A DNA stretch of 64,000 bases from Bacillota bacterium (GTDB taxonomy: Bacteria; Bacillota; Clostridia; Peptostreptococcales; Anaerovoracaceae). A program made the position numbers and the translations under genes. The stretch covers positions 36,357 through 100,356 of the forward strand of contig JAHZHL010000006.1 of NCBI GenBank assembly GCA_019420305.1, read 5' to 3'. Positions 8,177 to 16,394 of the stretch are shown piece by piece. The notes beneath the pieces are model-generated. The model did no database searches. It saw only the letters and a program-made list of their open reading frames with translations, and was not told the origin of the DNA. Every line of letters starts with the position of its first letter. Position 1 is the first letter of the stretch.

Positions 8177-8878
8177 ATGATAAGAAAAATTATTGAAATT
8201 AACGAAGAAAAATGTAACGGCTGTGGTCTGTGCGCCCAGGCCTGCCATGAAGGAGCCATCGGCATGGTAAACGGAAAAGCGAAGCTCCTGCGGGATGATT
8301 ACTGTGACGGTCTGGGAGACTGTCTCCCCGCCTGCCCGACAGGCGCCATTTCCTTTGTGGAACGGGAAGCCGCCGCTTACGATGAAGCCGCGGTTCTCGC
8401 GAATAAAGAGCATCGACTTGACAGCCCGGCTCCGACCTTTTCCGGCTGCCCCGGATCCCAGGCCCGGCAGTTTGCAAAGCGCCAGGAAGATTTGCCTTCC
8501 TCCGCGCCCGCGAAGACACAGCTGAGTCAGTGGCCGGTTCAGATTCAGCTGGCTCCGGTTAACGCGCCGTATTTTGATCAGGCTAATCTTCTGATCGCAG
8601 CAGACTGCTGCGCCTACGCTTATGGCGACTTTCACAATCAGTTTATGAAAAACAAGATCACTCTCATCGGCTGTCCGAAACTGGATCCGATTGACTACAC
8701 AGAAAAGCTGATCGAGATTATAAAGCAGAACGAAATAAAAAGTGTCACTGTCGCCCGTATGGAGGTTCCCTGCTGCGGCGGAATCGAAGCGGCGGTAAAA
8801 AACGCCCTTCAGGCAAGCGGGAAATTTCTGCCCTGGCAGGTGGTGACCATCTCTACCGACGGGCGGATTCTGGATTAA
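8177..8878 (+). CDS. 4Fe-4S ferredoxin-type protein with one incomplete cluster motif
   Basis: Cytoplasmic iron-sulfur protein of 233 residues. The N-terminal di-cluster domain has a complete first motif (CNGCGLCAQACHEG), while the second reads YCDGLGDCLPACPTG, with Leu where the second Cys should be, which would favour a 3Fe-4S or site-differentiated cluster. The C-terminal part carries GCPKLD and a CCGG element (MEVPCCGGIEAAV), recalling heterodisulfide reductase-type cysteine sites. ATG 8177 is chosen over ATG 8162 because GGAGG lies 7 nt before it. It stands alone, convergent with and overlapping the ABC permease gene by 4 bp. An electron-transfer or redox-sensing role is inferred. Confidence 0.75.
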   Translation: MIRKIIEINEEKCNGCGLCAQACHEGAIGMVNGKAKLLRDDYCDGLGDCLPACPTGAISFVEREAAAYDEAAVLANKEHRLDSPAPTFSGCPGSQARQFAKRQEDLPSSAPAKTQLSQWPVQIQLAPVNAPYFDQANLLIAADCCAYAYGDFHNQFMKNKITLIGCPKLDPIDYTEKLIEIIKQNEIKSVTVARMEVPCCGGIEAAVKNALQASGKFLPWQVVTISTDGRILD

Positions 8879-9525
8879 AACTCTTTTCGCTTCATAATCC
8901 CCACGCTGCATCCGAAGGAAAGCAGCAGACAGAGAATGGAGAAAGCAAGACCTGCCGCGCAGATGCCGCCCGGGCTGAGATACGCCGCGACTGCCTCGAT
9001 CCGATCTATCAGGTCGGCAGACTTTGCAGCCGCGGCAACCGCTCCCACCACAGCCGCGAACAGAATCAGGATTACAATTTTTCCCTTCTGTCCGCCGAAC
9101 TTCAGCTGTATAGGAATCATCACCGCCTGCAGCAGATACACAAGACACAATGACGCGGCGCAAAGGGACCACCAGAACCCCCCATTCTGTCCGAACGATC
9201 CGGATGTTGTCAGGATGACCGCGATAGAGAAGAGCCAGCCCGCGGTTCCGGTTATAATACCGAACAAATATTTTTCTATTACATACGCGTTTCTGGAGAA
9301 GGGCATCGTGAGAAGGAAAGCATAGTTATTGTCCATTTCATCATAACTGATGGTATTCAGGACCAGCACACCGGAAAGCACCGTCACATAACTGAGAATA
9401 AATCCGGTACTTTCCCCTTTGCCCCAGAACCCCATAATCACAACCACAAACAACATAATCAGAACCAGGATTTTCGATTCCTTCAGCGCGTAAAAATCCT
9501 TTTTAAACAATGCCTTCATTTCCAA
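8875..9525 (-). CDS. ABC-2 type transporter permease
   Basis: Membrane subunit of an ABC transporter, 216 residues with six hydrophobic segments and the conserved N-terminal layout of small ABC-2 permeases (short cytoplasmic start, then ILVLIMLFVVVIMGFWG, then SYDEMDNNYAFLLTMPFSRN, a typical ABC-2 loop). The start overlaps the 3' end of the ATPase gene by 23 bp, so they are coupled. With the GntR gene it forms a three-gene operon of the YtrA type, commonly linked to cell-envelope stress or peptide export; substrate unknown. Confidence 0.8.
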   Translation of the reverse strand: MEMKALFKKDFYALKESKILVLIMLFVVVIMGFWGKGESTGFILSYVTVLSGVLVLNTISYDEMDNNYAFLLTMPFSRNAYVIEKYLFGIITGTAGWLFSIAVILTTSGSFGQNGGFWWSLCAASLCLVYLLQAVMIPIQLKFGGQKGKIVILILFAAVVGAVAAAAKSADLIDRIEAVAAYLSPGGICAAGLAFSILCLLLSFGCSVGIMKRKEF

Positions 9526-10366
9526 TTCCCCCTGTCAGCATAATCTGAACCTGATCCAGTCCGCATCGCTCCGCTACAACCGACGGATAATTCTCCTGGT
9601 AATACTGCCTTTCTTTTGTCAGACAGCAGTAACCATAATTTTCTTTCTTTGTACGGATAATATAGTCTTTATCCAGATTCGCGTAAGCGCTTTCCCCCAT
9701 CTTCAGGAGTCCATACTCACTGAGAATCACGTCTGTATCCTCATGGAAAATAATCTTCCCGTTATGAATCATATAAACATCATCGCACAGATTTTCCAGA
9801 TCTCCGGAAATATGGGAACTGATTAAAATTCCTCTTCCTTCCGTCTCCATATAGATCCGCAGCATATCCAGAATCTCATCTCTTGCCACCACATCCAGCC
9901 CTGCCGTCGGCTCATCTAAAATCAGCAGCCTGGAATCATGAGAAAGGGCGGACAGTACTTTCAGCTTTGCCTTCATTCCGGTTGAAAACTCCCGAATCTT
10001 TTTGTCTGTTGGCAGTCCGTATTCCGCGCATCGTTTAAAAAATTCCTCTTCGCGAAAACTTTTATACGCGGATTTTAAAATAGACGCCGCCTGTTTTACG
10101 GTCAGATGTCCTCCGAATCCGCTGTCCGAAAGCACAGCGCCAATGTACTCCCGTTCTTCCGCGCCCGACCGGCTCCGGGCTTTTCCGAACATGCGGATCT
10201 CTCCGCTATCCGGACTTATCAGTCCTAAAATGTTCTTAAACGTTGTGGTTTTTCCCGCTCCATTCTGCCCGATCAGTCCGGTGACCCGGCCTTCTTCAAG
10301 ACGCAGAGAACAGGAAAGCTCAAAGCTTCCATATCGTTTTATCACGTTTTTCAGCTCAATCAGCAT
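9503..10366 (-). CDS. ABC transporter ATP-binding protein
   Basis: ATPase subunit, 287 residues. Walker A GQNGAGKTT, ABC signature REFSTGMKAKLKVL, Walker B RLLILDEPTAGLD and the switch His in ILISSHISGDLENL are all present. The short C-terminal extension after about residue 210 is typical of exporters such as BcrA/YxlF. It lies between the GntR regulator (3 bp gap) and the permease (overlap). Expected to power export by the neighbouring ABC-2 permease. Confidence 0.9.
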   Translation of the reverse strand: MLIELKNVIKRYGSFELSCSLRLEEGRVTGLIGQNGAGKTTTFKNILGLISPDSGEIRMFGKARSRSGAEEREYIGAVLSDSGFGGHLTVKQAASILKSAYKSFREEEFFKRCAEYGLPTDKKIREFSTGMKAKLKVLSALSHDSRLLILDEPTAGLDVVARDEILDMLRIYMETEGRGILISSHISGDLENLCDDVYMIHNGKIIFHEDTDVILSEYGLLKMGESAYANLDKDYIIRTKKENYGYCCLTKERQYYQENYPSVVAERCGLDQVQIMLTGGIGNEGIV

Positions 10367-10369
10367 TTC

Positions 10370-10741
10370 TTATTCCTCCATAATCAAATCAAACATCTGT
10401 CTGATTTCCTGATCCGTCATACCGCATCTTCGTCCTTTTAGAATGGCCATTTCCAAGTCCGATTCGACTTCTTTCCGGTGTTCCTCCATCAAAAGCTGGG
10501 GGCTGGTTCCCGCGATAAAGCTGCCTTTTCCGTGGACTGTATTGGCAAACCCCTCATGTTCCAGCGCGTCATAGGCTTTTTTTACCGTCAGAGCGCTGAT
10601 TTTCAGATCCTTTGACAAAGAACGAACAGAAGGGAGCATCTCCCCTTCCCTGACAGCCCCGTTTATGACGCTCGCCTTAATCTGCTCCGCGATCTGTTCG
10701 TAAATTGGCTGTTGGGAAGAATGATTAATAATCAACTTCAT
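10370..10741 (-). CDS. GntR family transcriptional regulator (YtrA subfamily)
   Basis: Short GntR-type repressor of 123 residues: winged helix QQPIYEQIAEQIKASVINGA, LPSVRSLSKDLKISALTVKKAYDALEHEGF, then only a short helical tail (about 50 residues), which defines the YtrA subgroup. ATG 10741 is chosen because AGGAGG lies 6 nt upstream and the longer frame runs through the promoter. It is the first gene of an operon with the ABC exporter; a long inverted repeat over the promoter suggests autorepression. Confidence 0.88.
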   Translation of the reverse strand: MKLIINHSSQQPIYEQIAEQIKASVINGAVREGEMLPSVRSLSKDLKISALTVKKAYDALEHEGFANTVHGKGSFIAGTSPQLLMEEHRKEVESDLEMAILKGRRCGMTDQEIRQMFDLIMEE

Positions 10742-10761
10742 ACTCTTCCTCCTTTGTTCGC

Positions 10762-10810
10762 AAACAGTATATAACAGTACAGAACAGTTGTCAAGTGTTA
10801 TATACTGTTT
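10762..10810 (-). promoter_or_regulatory. GntR operon promoter inside a long inverted repeat
   Basis: Minus strand -35 TTGACA (10794-10789), 17 bp, -10 TATACT (10771-10766). Perfect 15-bp arms AAACAGTATATAACA (10762-10776) and its inverse (10796-10810) sit 19 bp apart; the -10 lies inside one arm. This is the expected architecture of a YtrA-type operator. Confidence 0.75.
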
Positions 10811-10856
10811 ATCACAAAAAAAGAAAAGCAGCAAACTGCCGCTTCCTCAATTGCTC

Positions 10857-11450
10857 TTAGTAAAAAACCCGATTCCGCTCTATAATCCGAAAGCCTTCCC
10901 CCTCTGAAACCGCCGTCGCTACGGCGCAGTTTTGCTGCCTGCCGCCGTTCCAGAGATGTTTCAGCTCGTTTTTTTCCATCAGGTGAAAAAGCACCTGGTT
11001 AACCGCCGCGTGGGCCACAATCAGAATCCGTTCTCCATCTCCATGGATTTTTCGGATTTCATTCAGAAAATCAGACGTTCTTTTTTCGACATCATAAAAG
11101 GATTCACCGCCTTCCGGAGCCTGATACTGATCCGGCGCGTCGTAAAATCCCCGTAAAAGTTCCGAATTTCTCATATAATCTTCCCCTTCATAGATGCCGA
11201 AATCCATTTCCCTGAGCCGCTGATCCTTTCGGATTTCCAGATTTCTTCCTTTCACCAGGATCTCCGCTGTTTCGAAAGCTCTGGACAGGGGACTGGCGTA
11301 AACCGCGTCAAAAGAAACTGTTTTTAAACCATAGGCGGTCTGCCTCGCCATCTCTCTGCCCTCTTCTAACAAAGGAATATCCGAAATTCCCTGAATCAGG
11401 CCTCTGGCGTTCCATGCGGTTCTTCCGTGCCGTACAATAGAAAGCTTCAT
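10857..11450 (-). CDS. Histidine phosphatase family protein (phosphoglycerate mutase-like)
   Basis: Cytoplasmic phosphatase of 197 residues. The phospho-acceptor motif is SIVRHGRTAWN (R-H-G), the second catalytic His is in ERILIVAHAAVNQVLFH, and ASPLSRAFETAEIL and EMDFGIYEGEDY fit the alpha-ribazole phosphatase/GpmB branch. It could act as the CobC phosphatase missing from the cobalamin cluster, but sequence alone does not show this. Its ATG directly follows the TAA of the DUF1905 gene. Confidence 0.82.
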   Translation of the reverse strand: MKLSIVRHGRTAWNARGLIQGISDIPLLEEGREMARQTAYGLKTVSFDAVYASPLSRAFETAEILVKGRNLEIRKDQRLREMDFGIYEGEDYMRNSELLRGFYDAPDQYQAPEGGESFYDVEKRTSDFLNEIRKIHGDGERILIVAHAAVNQVLFHLMEKNELKHLWNGGRQQNCAVATAVSEGEGFRIIERNRVFY

Positions 11451-11720
11451 TTATTCCCGCTCCTTCACTGTTACTCGCACCTTATCTCCCGGCTGCTTTC
11501 CAATCGCGGCGCGAATCTCCTTCCGAATTCCCAGAATATGGCATGGGGTTTTCATTTTTACCAGGCTTCCGTCGTATTCCGAGCCGTCAAAGCTGGCGTG
11601 AACTTTGACCCTTCCTTTTCCAAATTCTTTTTTTACATCAAAAGGGATCTCCACATAAGCGCCGTCAATATCCGGCACTTTTTTGATCTCCGCTTCAAAT
11701 TCATATATTTTTCCCTTCAT
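11451..11720 (-). CDS. DUF1905 domain protein
   Basis: Small protein of 89 residues with the DUF1905 fold: beta-rich KIYEFEAEIKKVPDIDGAYVEIPFD, then VKVHASFDGSEYDGSLVKM and HILGIRKEIRAAIGKQPGD ending in KVRVTV. Homologues occur alone or fused to YdeI-type domains; function is unknown. ATG 11720 follows GGAGG and overlaps the end of the GNAT gene by 4 bp (ATGA). Confidence 0.8.
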   Translation of the reverse strand: MKGKIYEFEAEIKKVPDIDGAYVEIPFDVKKEFGKGRVKVHASFDGSEYDGSLVKMKTPCHILGIRKEIRAAIGKQPGDKVRVTVKERE

Positions 11721-12214
11721 TTTTCCTCCTCTGAAAAAGTAAGCCGCATGTCGTACCAGACCACGCCTCCATGTACGGACTCGGATACGCCGCAGTTCCG
11801 GTATCCGAACTTTTCGTAATAAGGAATCAGATGTTCCTTGCAGGTCAGGATACATCCCTTTCTTCCCTGCTTTTTCGCCTCTTCAATGAAAGCCTTCATC
11901 AGCCGGGCTGCGCAGCCTCTTCTTCTGTATTCCGGCAGAGTATTGATTCCGAAGACGGTCTGCCAGCGCCCGTCCTCCTTATGAAGCCGCGCGTTTTCAT
12001 ACATCTCATCCCGGATGACCGGTTCGTCCGTCACCATACCGTTGATAAAACCGATCAGCCGTCCATTTTCCTCCAGCAAAAGAAAATGATCGCCGAATAC
12101 ACACAAGCGCTGCCGGAAATCCGCTTCCTTCGCGGCCTCTTCCGGCGGAAAACAAGCCGCCTCAACTTCGGCCAGTTTTTTTATATCGTTCCTATCTGCT
12201 TTACGAATCTTCAT
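11717..12214 (-). CDS. GNAT family N-acetyltransferase
   Basis: Acetyltransferase of 165 residues. The acetyl-CoA-binding signature is seen in FGINTLPEYRRRGCAARLMKAFIEEAKKQG (R-x-x-G-x-A), followed by the C-terminal HLIPYYEKFGYRNCG. Substrate unknown. It is coupled by ATGA overlap to the DUF1905 gene, and the histidine phosphatase follows without a gap, so all three are likely one transcript. Confidence 0.88.
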   Translation of the reverse strand: MKIRKADRNDIKKLAEVEAACFPPEEAAKEADFRQRLCVFGDHFLLLEENGRLIGFINGMVTDEPVIRDEMYENARLHKEDGRWQTVFGINTLPEYRRRGCAARLMKAFIEEAKKQGRKGCILTCKEHLIPYYEKFGYRNCGVSESVHGGVVWYDMRLTFSEEEK

Positions 12215-12246
12215 TTCTACCTCTTTTCCATTCCGCCTTCCCTTTC

Positions 12247-13065
12247 CTAAAAATCATAGCTTTCCGGATCGTGGCTGCTATGCTTACCCGTATTCATTGA
12301 GGAAAGCTGTGACATATCCGTTTCATCCAATTCAAAGTCGAAGATATCCGCGTTTTCAAAGATTCGTTCCTGATGAACGGATTTTGGAATTACGATATAT
12401 CCGCTCTGTATTTCCCAACGGAGAAGGATCTGCGCCGGCGTTTTTCCATATTTACCGGCAAGCTCGGAAATTTCCGGCAGATCCACGTTTCCCTTCAAAA
12501 GAGGACGCCAGGCTTCCATTTGAATTCCTTTCTCTCTGCACCATAAAAAAAGCTCCTCGTCATTCATCAGCGGGTTTCGTTCAACCTGATTGACAGCAGG
12601 CGTTACCCGGCTGTTTTCCAGAATCCACTCCAGATGGCGGATCTGGCAGTTGCAAACGCCGATTGCCCGTATTTTTCCCTGGAAATAAAGCTCCTCCATT
12701 GCGCTCCATGTATCAAGCAGCCGCTGTTTTTTCTGACCCGGCCAGTGAACCAGAAACAGATCGAGATAGTCCGTTTTCAGGTCTTCAAGGCTCCGCGTAA
12801 AAGAAGCTCTTGTTTTTTCATATCCCATATTTCCCGTATCCACTTTGCTGGTAAGGAACAGGTTTTCCCGGGAAATATCTGTTTTTTCCAGAACGTTTCC
12901 CAACATTCCTTCATTACCGTACATCTGAGCTGTATCGAAGCTGCGGTATCCGGCCGCAAGGGCATGCTGAACAGCATCTTTCATTTCCCCTTCATCCGTC
13001 ATTTTGTAAATACCCAGCCCCAATACCGGCATCTTTACTCCATTATTTAATTCGATATCATACAT
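12247..13065 (-). CDS. Aldo/keto reductase
   Basis: NADPH-dependent oxidoreductase of 272 residues with a (beta/alpha)8 barrel. The catalytic set is visible: Asp in SFDTAQMYGNE (with Tyr), Lys in LFLTSKVDTG, and His in DLFLVHWPG; NADPH binding is by IPKSVHQERIFEN near the C terminus. Closest in style to 2,5-diketo-gluconate reductase-like enzymes. Start ATG follows GAGGTG. Lies 14 bp after the next upstream gene and is likely co-transcribed. Confidence 0.88.
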   Translation of the reverse strand: MYDIELNNGVKMPVLGLGIYKMTDEGEMKDAVQHALAAGYRSFDTAQMYGNEGMLGNVLEKTDISRENLFLTSKVDTGNMGYEKTRASFTRSLEDLKTDYLDLFLVHWPGQKKQRLLDTWSAMEELYFQGKIRAIGVCNCQIRHLEWILENSRVTPAVNQVERNPLMNDEELFLWCREKGIQMEAWRPLLKGNVDLPEISELAGKYGKTPAQILLRWEIQSGYIVIPKSVHQERIFENADIFDFELDETDMSQLSSMNTGKHSSHDPESYDF

Positions 13066-13079
13066 ATTTCACCTCTTGC

Positions 13080-13835
13080 CTAAATTTTCCGTTCGTTGTA
13101 ATAGCGCACTTTCCCACAGGAAACATTCTTATATTCAATCGCTTCTTCCGGGCACCTGCAAATACAGGCCATACAGTGGGTGCAGTTTTTCCCCCATACC
13201 GGTCTGCCCTCCTTCATCCTGATATTGTCAAGCGGGCAGAGCCTCTGGCATGTCCCGCACCCGGTGCAGCTTTCCGTAATCCGAAAACCCTTGGCTTTTA
13301 CGCAGAAGGTATAAAAACAGGTATTCACAATTCCGCTTTTGAGACGATCGATTATAGAAATTTTTTTCTCCGGCAGATGCTCCCGATTTTTAATGCGCCG
13401 GGCCGTTTCCGAAAGCACCGGCACCGCGGCTTCCAGAATCTGCTCCGCCTCCTCCTTTTCCGGCGCGGTAAACATGGCGATGTAGTTTTCCGGCATTACG
13501 ACCTCTGCCGCTCCTTTCAAATGAAAATCTTTTTTTCTGCACAAACTGAGAAGATGCGCTTCCGCGTTCCCGATGTCTCCTCCGCAGGTGATGACAAAAT
13601 AGGCGTCCCTGCTTCCATGGAAGGTACTGGCGCTTAAAAAGGCTTCAAACACTCTGGGAATCCGCCAGCTGTACACCGGGCATACGAATACAAACGGTTT
13701 CTCTGAGGTAAAGTTCCCTCCTTTGTCGTGCGCTTTCAGCAAATTCCCGATATCAACGGTTTCGTCTTCGGTCAGCTTTGCCAGATATTCTGCCGCGTAG
13801 CGGCTGTTTCCGGTTCCTGAAAAATATAAAATCAT
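13080..13835 (-). CDS. EFR1 family ferrodoxin (flavodoxin-like plus two 4Fe-4S clusters)
   Basis: Electron-transfer protein of 251 residues. The N terminus is a flavodoxin-like domain with the FMN phosphate loop ILYFSGTGNSRYAAEYLA and VCPVYSWRIPRVF; the C terminus carries two complete 4Fe-4S motifs, CTGCGTCQRLCPLDN and CTHCMACICRCPEEA. ATG 13835 follows GAGGGA; the longer frame overlaps the PhzF gene. Family members are common in anaerobic Firmicutes. The partner enzyme is not known. Confidence 0.85.
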   Translation of the reverse strand: MILYFSGTGNSRYAAEYLAKLTEDETVDIGNLLKAHDKGGNFTSEKPFVFVCPVYSWRIPRVFEAFLSASTFHGSRDAYFVITCGGDIGNAEAHLLSLCRKKDFHLKGAAEVVMPENYIAMFTAPEKEEAEQILEAAVPVLSETARRIKNREHLPEKKISIIDRLKSGIVNTCFYTFCVKAKGFRITESCTGCGTCQRLCPLDNIRMKEGRPVWGKNCTHCMACICRCPEEAIEYKNVSCGKVRYYNERKI

Positions 13836-13864
13836 AGAAAATCCCTCTCTTATTTTCTTCTCAG

Positions 13865-14641
13865 TTAGGGGAGAAACAGTTCCGCAATGGAGTAAAGCGC
13901 GGCCTTTCCTCCCAGAATCACATGGTCTCCAGCGTTCCTGCAATACAGCACGCCGCCGCGTTCTGACGCCTGATAAGCGGTCAATCTGTCCGTCTGCAGC
14001 ACCCGCATCCAATATGGCGCAATATGGCAGTGACCCGAGCCGCATACCGGGTCTTCCGCGATTCCCAGTTTTGGTCCGAAGCTTCTTGAAACACAGTCAT
14101 ACTCCGTTCCCGGCGCCGTCACCTGCAGCAGCAGTCCGTCCAGTTTCCTGGCTCTTTCCAGATCCACCGAAAGATTCCGCACCGTATCTTCCTCATCGAA
14201 TACGCAAAGCAGGTCTCTTCCCATAAAAGCGGCGGACGGACGGGCGCCTAAAGCCTGACACATTTCCTCTGTCACTTTCACGGGCGAAAGCTTGTACGAC
14301 GGGAATTCCATCTCGTACAGCTCCTCCTTTCGCGCCACAGAAAGCGAACCGCTCATCGTCTCAAAGGCAACCGATGTTCGATCCGGATCGACAAAATTCA
14401 AAATCACATACGCCGCCGCAAGCGTCGCGTGGCCGCACAGATCGATTTCTCCCCCCGGAGTAAACCAACGAAGATGATAGGTTTCTGCGTCCGGAACCAC
14501 AAAAGCAGTTTCGGACAGGTTGTTTTCCTTTGCGATTTTCTGCATCTGCGCGTCCGAAAGCCAGCGCTCCAGCACGCAGACTGCCGCCGGATTCCCGCAG
14601 AATATTCTGTCGGAAAAGGCGTCTGCCACATATTGTTTCAT
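13865..14641 (-). CDS. PhzF family isomerase-like protein
   Basis: Protein of 258 residues of the PhzF/diaminopimelate epimerase-like fold. Conserved marks: QYVADAFSDRIFCGNPAAV, the catalytic Glu in ENNLSETAFV, the HLRWFTPGGEIDLCGHATLA segment and the second-lobe EDPVCGSGHCHIAPYW. The start ATG 14641 overlaps the dehydrogenase stop by ATGA. The true reaction is unknown for most members; no phenazine genes are nearby. Confidence 0.87.
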   Translation of the reverse strand: MKQYVADAFSDRIFCGNPAAVCVLERWLSDAQMQKIAKENNLSETAFVVPDAETYHLRWFTPGGEIDLCGHATLAAAYVILNFVDPDRTSVAFETMSGSLSVARKEELYEMEFPSYKLSPVKVTEEMCQALGARPSAAFMGRDLLCVFDEEDTVRNLSVDLERARKLDGLLLQVTAPGTEYDCVSRSFGPKLGIAEDPVCGSGHCHIAPYWMRVLQTDRLTAYQASERGGVLYCRNAGDHVILGGKAALYSIAELFLP

Positions 14642-15630
14642 GCTTTTTCGTTCACCACACAATCCGGCCTTTCGCCCCGTTCGATCCGCTGTACATTTTC
14701 CCACATATGCCGATGCATTCGCTTAAAACTGCCTGTAGTCACTCCTCCGATATGTGGTGAAAACAAAATTTTTCCCGGGTGTTTCGCGGCATATTCAACT
14801 ACCGGATTGTCATTCTGCACCGGTTCGGGGAAGACCGTATCCAGACCGGCTCCTGCCAGTATGTTGTTTTCCAGAGCTTCACACAGCGCCTTGTTTTCAA
14901 TCAGCTCCCCTCTTCCGGTATTAATCACGTAGGAGCCCTGTTTCATCTTTGAAAAGCGTTCATGATTCATAAAGTGAACGGTTTCTTTTCCCACCGCCAT
15001 ATGCAGGCTTATAATGTCACACATGGATAACAGCTCATCCAGAGGTTTGTATGTGACGCACAGTTCCTCTTCCATCTGCGCGCTTTTTCTGTTTCTGCTG
15101 TAATAAACACACCTGCATCCGAAGGAGTGAAGCCGTTTTGCGGTCTCCTTCGCGATATCTCCCATACCCAAAAGTCCCACAGTACAATCCGCGAGATCCG
15201 TAATTCCACTGACCATCAGTTTTTCTTTACGCGCAATCTGATTTCCTTCCAGCACTGCCTCATGTCCCGGGATTATGGTTCTTAAAAGCCCCAAAATCAG
15301 CAGAATTGTCTGCTCTGCCACAGCTCCCGCATTGCCGCCTTTATTGTTGCACACATAAATCTTCCGCTCAGAGGCTGCGTTCAGATCAATCTTGTTATAC
15401 GCGACGCCTTCTGAATGAATCATCTTCAGATTCGGCATATCTCCAATCACCTGAGCAGAGACTTCACTGATCGCGTCGGCCAGAATCACATCCGCGTCCC
15501 ATCCCGCCTTTAAAAGTTCTTCACCTGAAGAATCCGCGGGACAGTAAACTACATCATAGCGTTTGATAATATGTTCTCCCGGACTGAATTTTTCATACCT
15601 CTGCGGATTTCCTATAACCAGAATTTTCAT
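14638..15630 (-). CDS. D-isomer specific 2-hydroxyacid dehydrogenase
   Basis: NAD-dependent dehydrogenase of 330 residues. The Rossmann motif is VGLLGMGDIAKETAKRL, then the Arg-containing INTGRGELIENKAL and the catalytic His in LFSPHIGGVTTGSF. Order and length fit the family that includes phosphoglycerate and D-lactate dehydrogenases. First gene of a likely operon with the PhzF-like and EFR1 genes. Substrate cannot be set from sequence. Confidence 0.88.
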   Translation of the reverse strand: MKILVIGNPQRYEKFSPGEHIIKRYDVVYCPADSSGEELLKAGWDADVILADAISEVSAQVIGDMPNLKMIHSEGVAYNKIDLNAASERKIYVCNNKGGNAGAVAEQTILLILGLLRTIIPGHEAVLEGNQIARKEKLMVSGITDLADCTVGLLGMGDIAKETAKRLHSFGCRCVYYSRNRKSAQMEEELCVTYKPLDELLSMCDIISLHMAVGKETVHFMNHERFSKMKQGSYVINTGRGELIENKALCEALENNILAGAGLDTVFPEPVQNDNPVVEYAAKHPGKILFSPHIGGVTTGSFKRMHRHMWENVQRIERGERPDCVVNEKA

Positions 15631-15664
15631 AAACTGCCTGCTCCTCTCCCATATATTCTAAATG

Positions 15665-15678
15665 CGTAAACGCTTCCG
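15665..15678. promoter_or_regulatory. Possible catabolite-responsive element
   Basis: CGTAAACGCTTCCG, by eye 11 of 14 positions like the CcpA site TGTAAACGCTTTCA, 35 bp upstream of the dehydrogenase start. Weak by itself. Confidence 0.25.
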
Positions 15679-15775
15679 GATACGCCGGATTTCTCACGCT
15701 ATACGGCTTTATTTTACCATGTGTTTCCGCGTTTCCGCAAGGCTCCTTTCCCCGAAAGCACTGAGAGTTCCACGC

Positions 15776-15810
15776 AACAAAAAAAAGAAGCTGTTCTGTT
15801 CAGCTTCTTT
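15776..15810 (-). terminator. Rho-independent terminator after the PrcB-like gene
   Basis: Stem AAAGAAGCTG/CAGCTTCTTT (15784-15793/15801-15810), 7-nt loop, and on the minus strand a run of T residues. It ends the transcript of the two exported-protein genes to its right. Confidence 0.85.
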
Positions 15811-15839
15811 TAGCCCCCCGGTTCTGACATCTGTCCGAC

Positions 15840-16325
15840 CTATTCTTCATACTGAATCCTCAGTTCAATTTCATCCGGAAGCTCTGTAAGTCCTGTTTCC
15901 GCAACTTTCAAAGGATAGGTCAGTACCTGCGCCAGCGCGTTCCCTTTCTCCGGATCTTTAAAATCCGCATACACCACCAGATTTGTCTTCCCGTCCTGTT
16001 CTTCCAACTTCATCTTATCAATATCCACTTCAAATCCGGAGGTCGGCTTTTCCCCTCTAGTTACGACAACATAGACTTTATCTTCCACAACACAAGCCAG
16101 AGCGCGTTCCAGAGTTCTGTATTCCGGGATCACCTGGCTTGAAATATCCTGAGGGATCTGATTTTCACTCAGTACTTTAAATTCCACTGCTTTGTCACCT
16201 TTTAACAGATTCGCGGTAAACACAGCCGCGGCAGCTACAACCGCAAGGATCACCACAATCGCGAGAATTCCTTTTCTGCTCGGCTTTTTCCGCTTTTTCT
16301 CTTTCTTTTTTTCTTTCTCTCCCAA
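15840..16325 (-). CDS. Membrane-anchored protein with PrcB C-terminal-like domain
   Basis: 161 residues. A Lys-rich cytoplasmic head (GEKEKKKEKKRKKPSRKG) is followed by one membrane helix (ILAIVVILAVVAAAAVFTA) and an extracellular domain with VVTRGEKPTSGFEVDIDKM, the mark of the PrcB C-terminal family, and a last strand AETGLTELPDEIELRIQY. Start TTG 16325, 8 nt after AAGGGAG. Such domains occur in protease-complex subunits and in uncharacterised clostridial proteins. Function unknown. Confidence 0.7.
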   Translation of the reverse strand: MGEKEKKKEKKRKKPSRKGILAIVVILAVVAAAAVFTANLLKGDKAVEFKVLSENQIPQDISSQVIPEYRTLERALACVVEDKVYVVVTRGEKPTSGFEVDIDKMKLEEQDGKTNLVVYADFKDPEKGNALAQVLTYPLKVAETGLTELPDEIELRIQYEE

Positions 16326-16394
16326 AATAAAAACTCCCTTCCCTCTAGTCTTTAATTAAAACTATTCAGAAAGGGAGCCCGTTATTACTGTTTT

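Noticed and set aside
8129..9172. 347-codon ORF antisense to the 4Fe-4S protein gene
   Set aside because: Covers a gene with clear cluster motifs on the other strand and the ABC permease in another frame; no support of its own.
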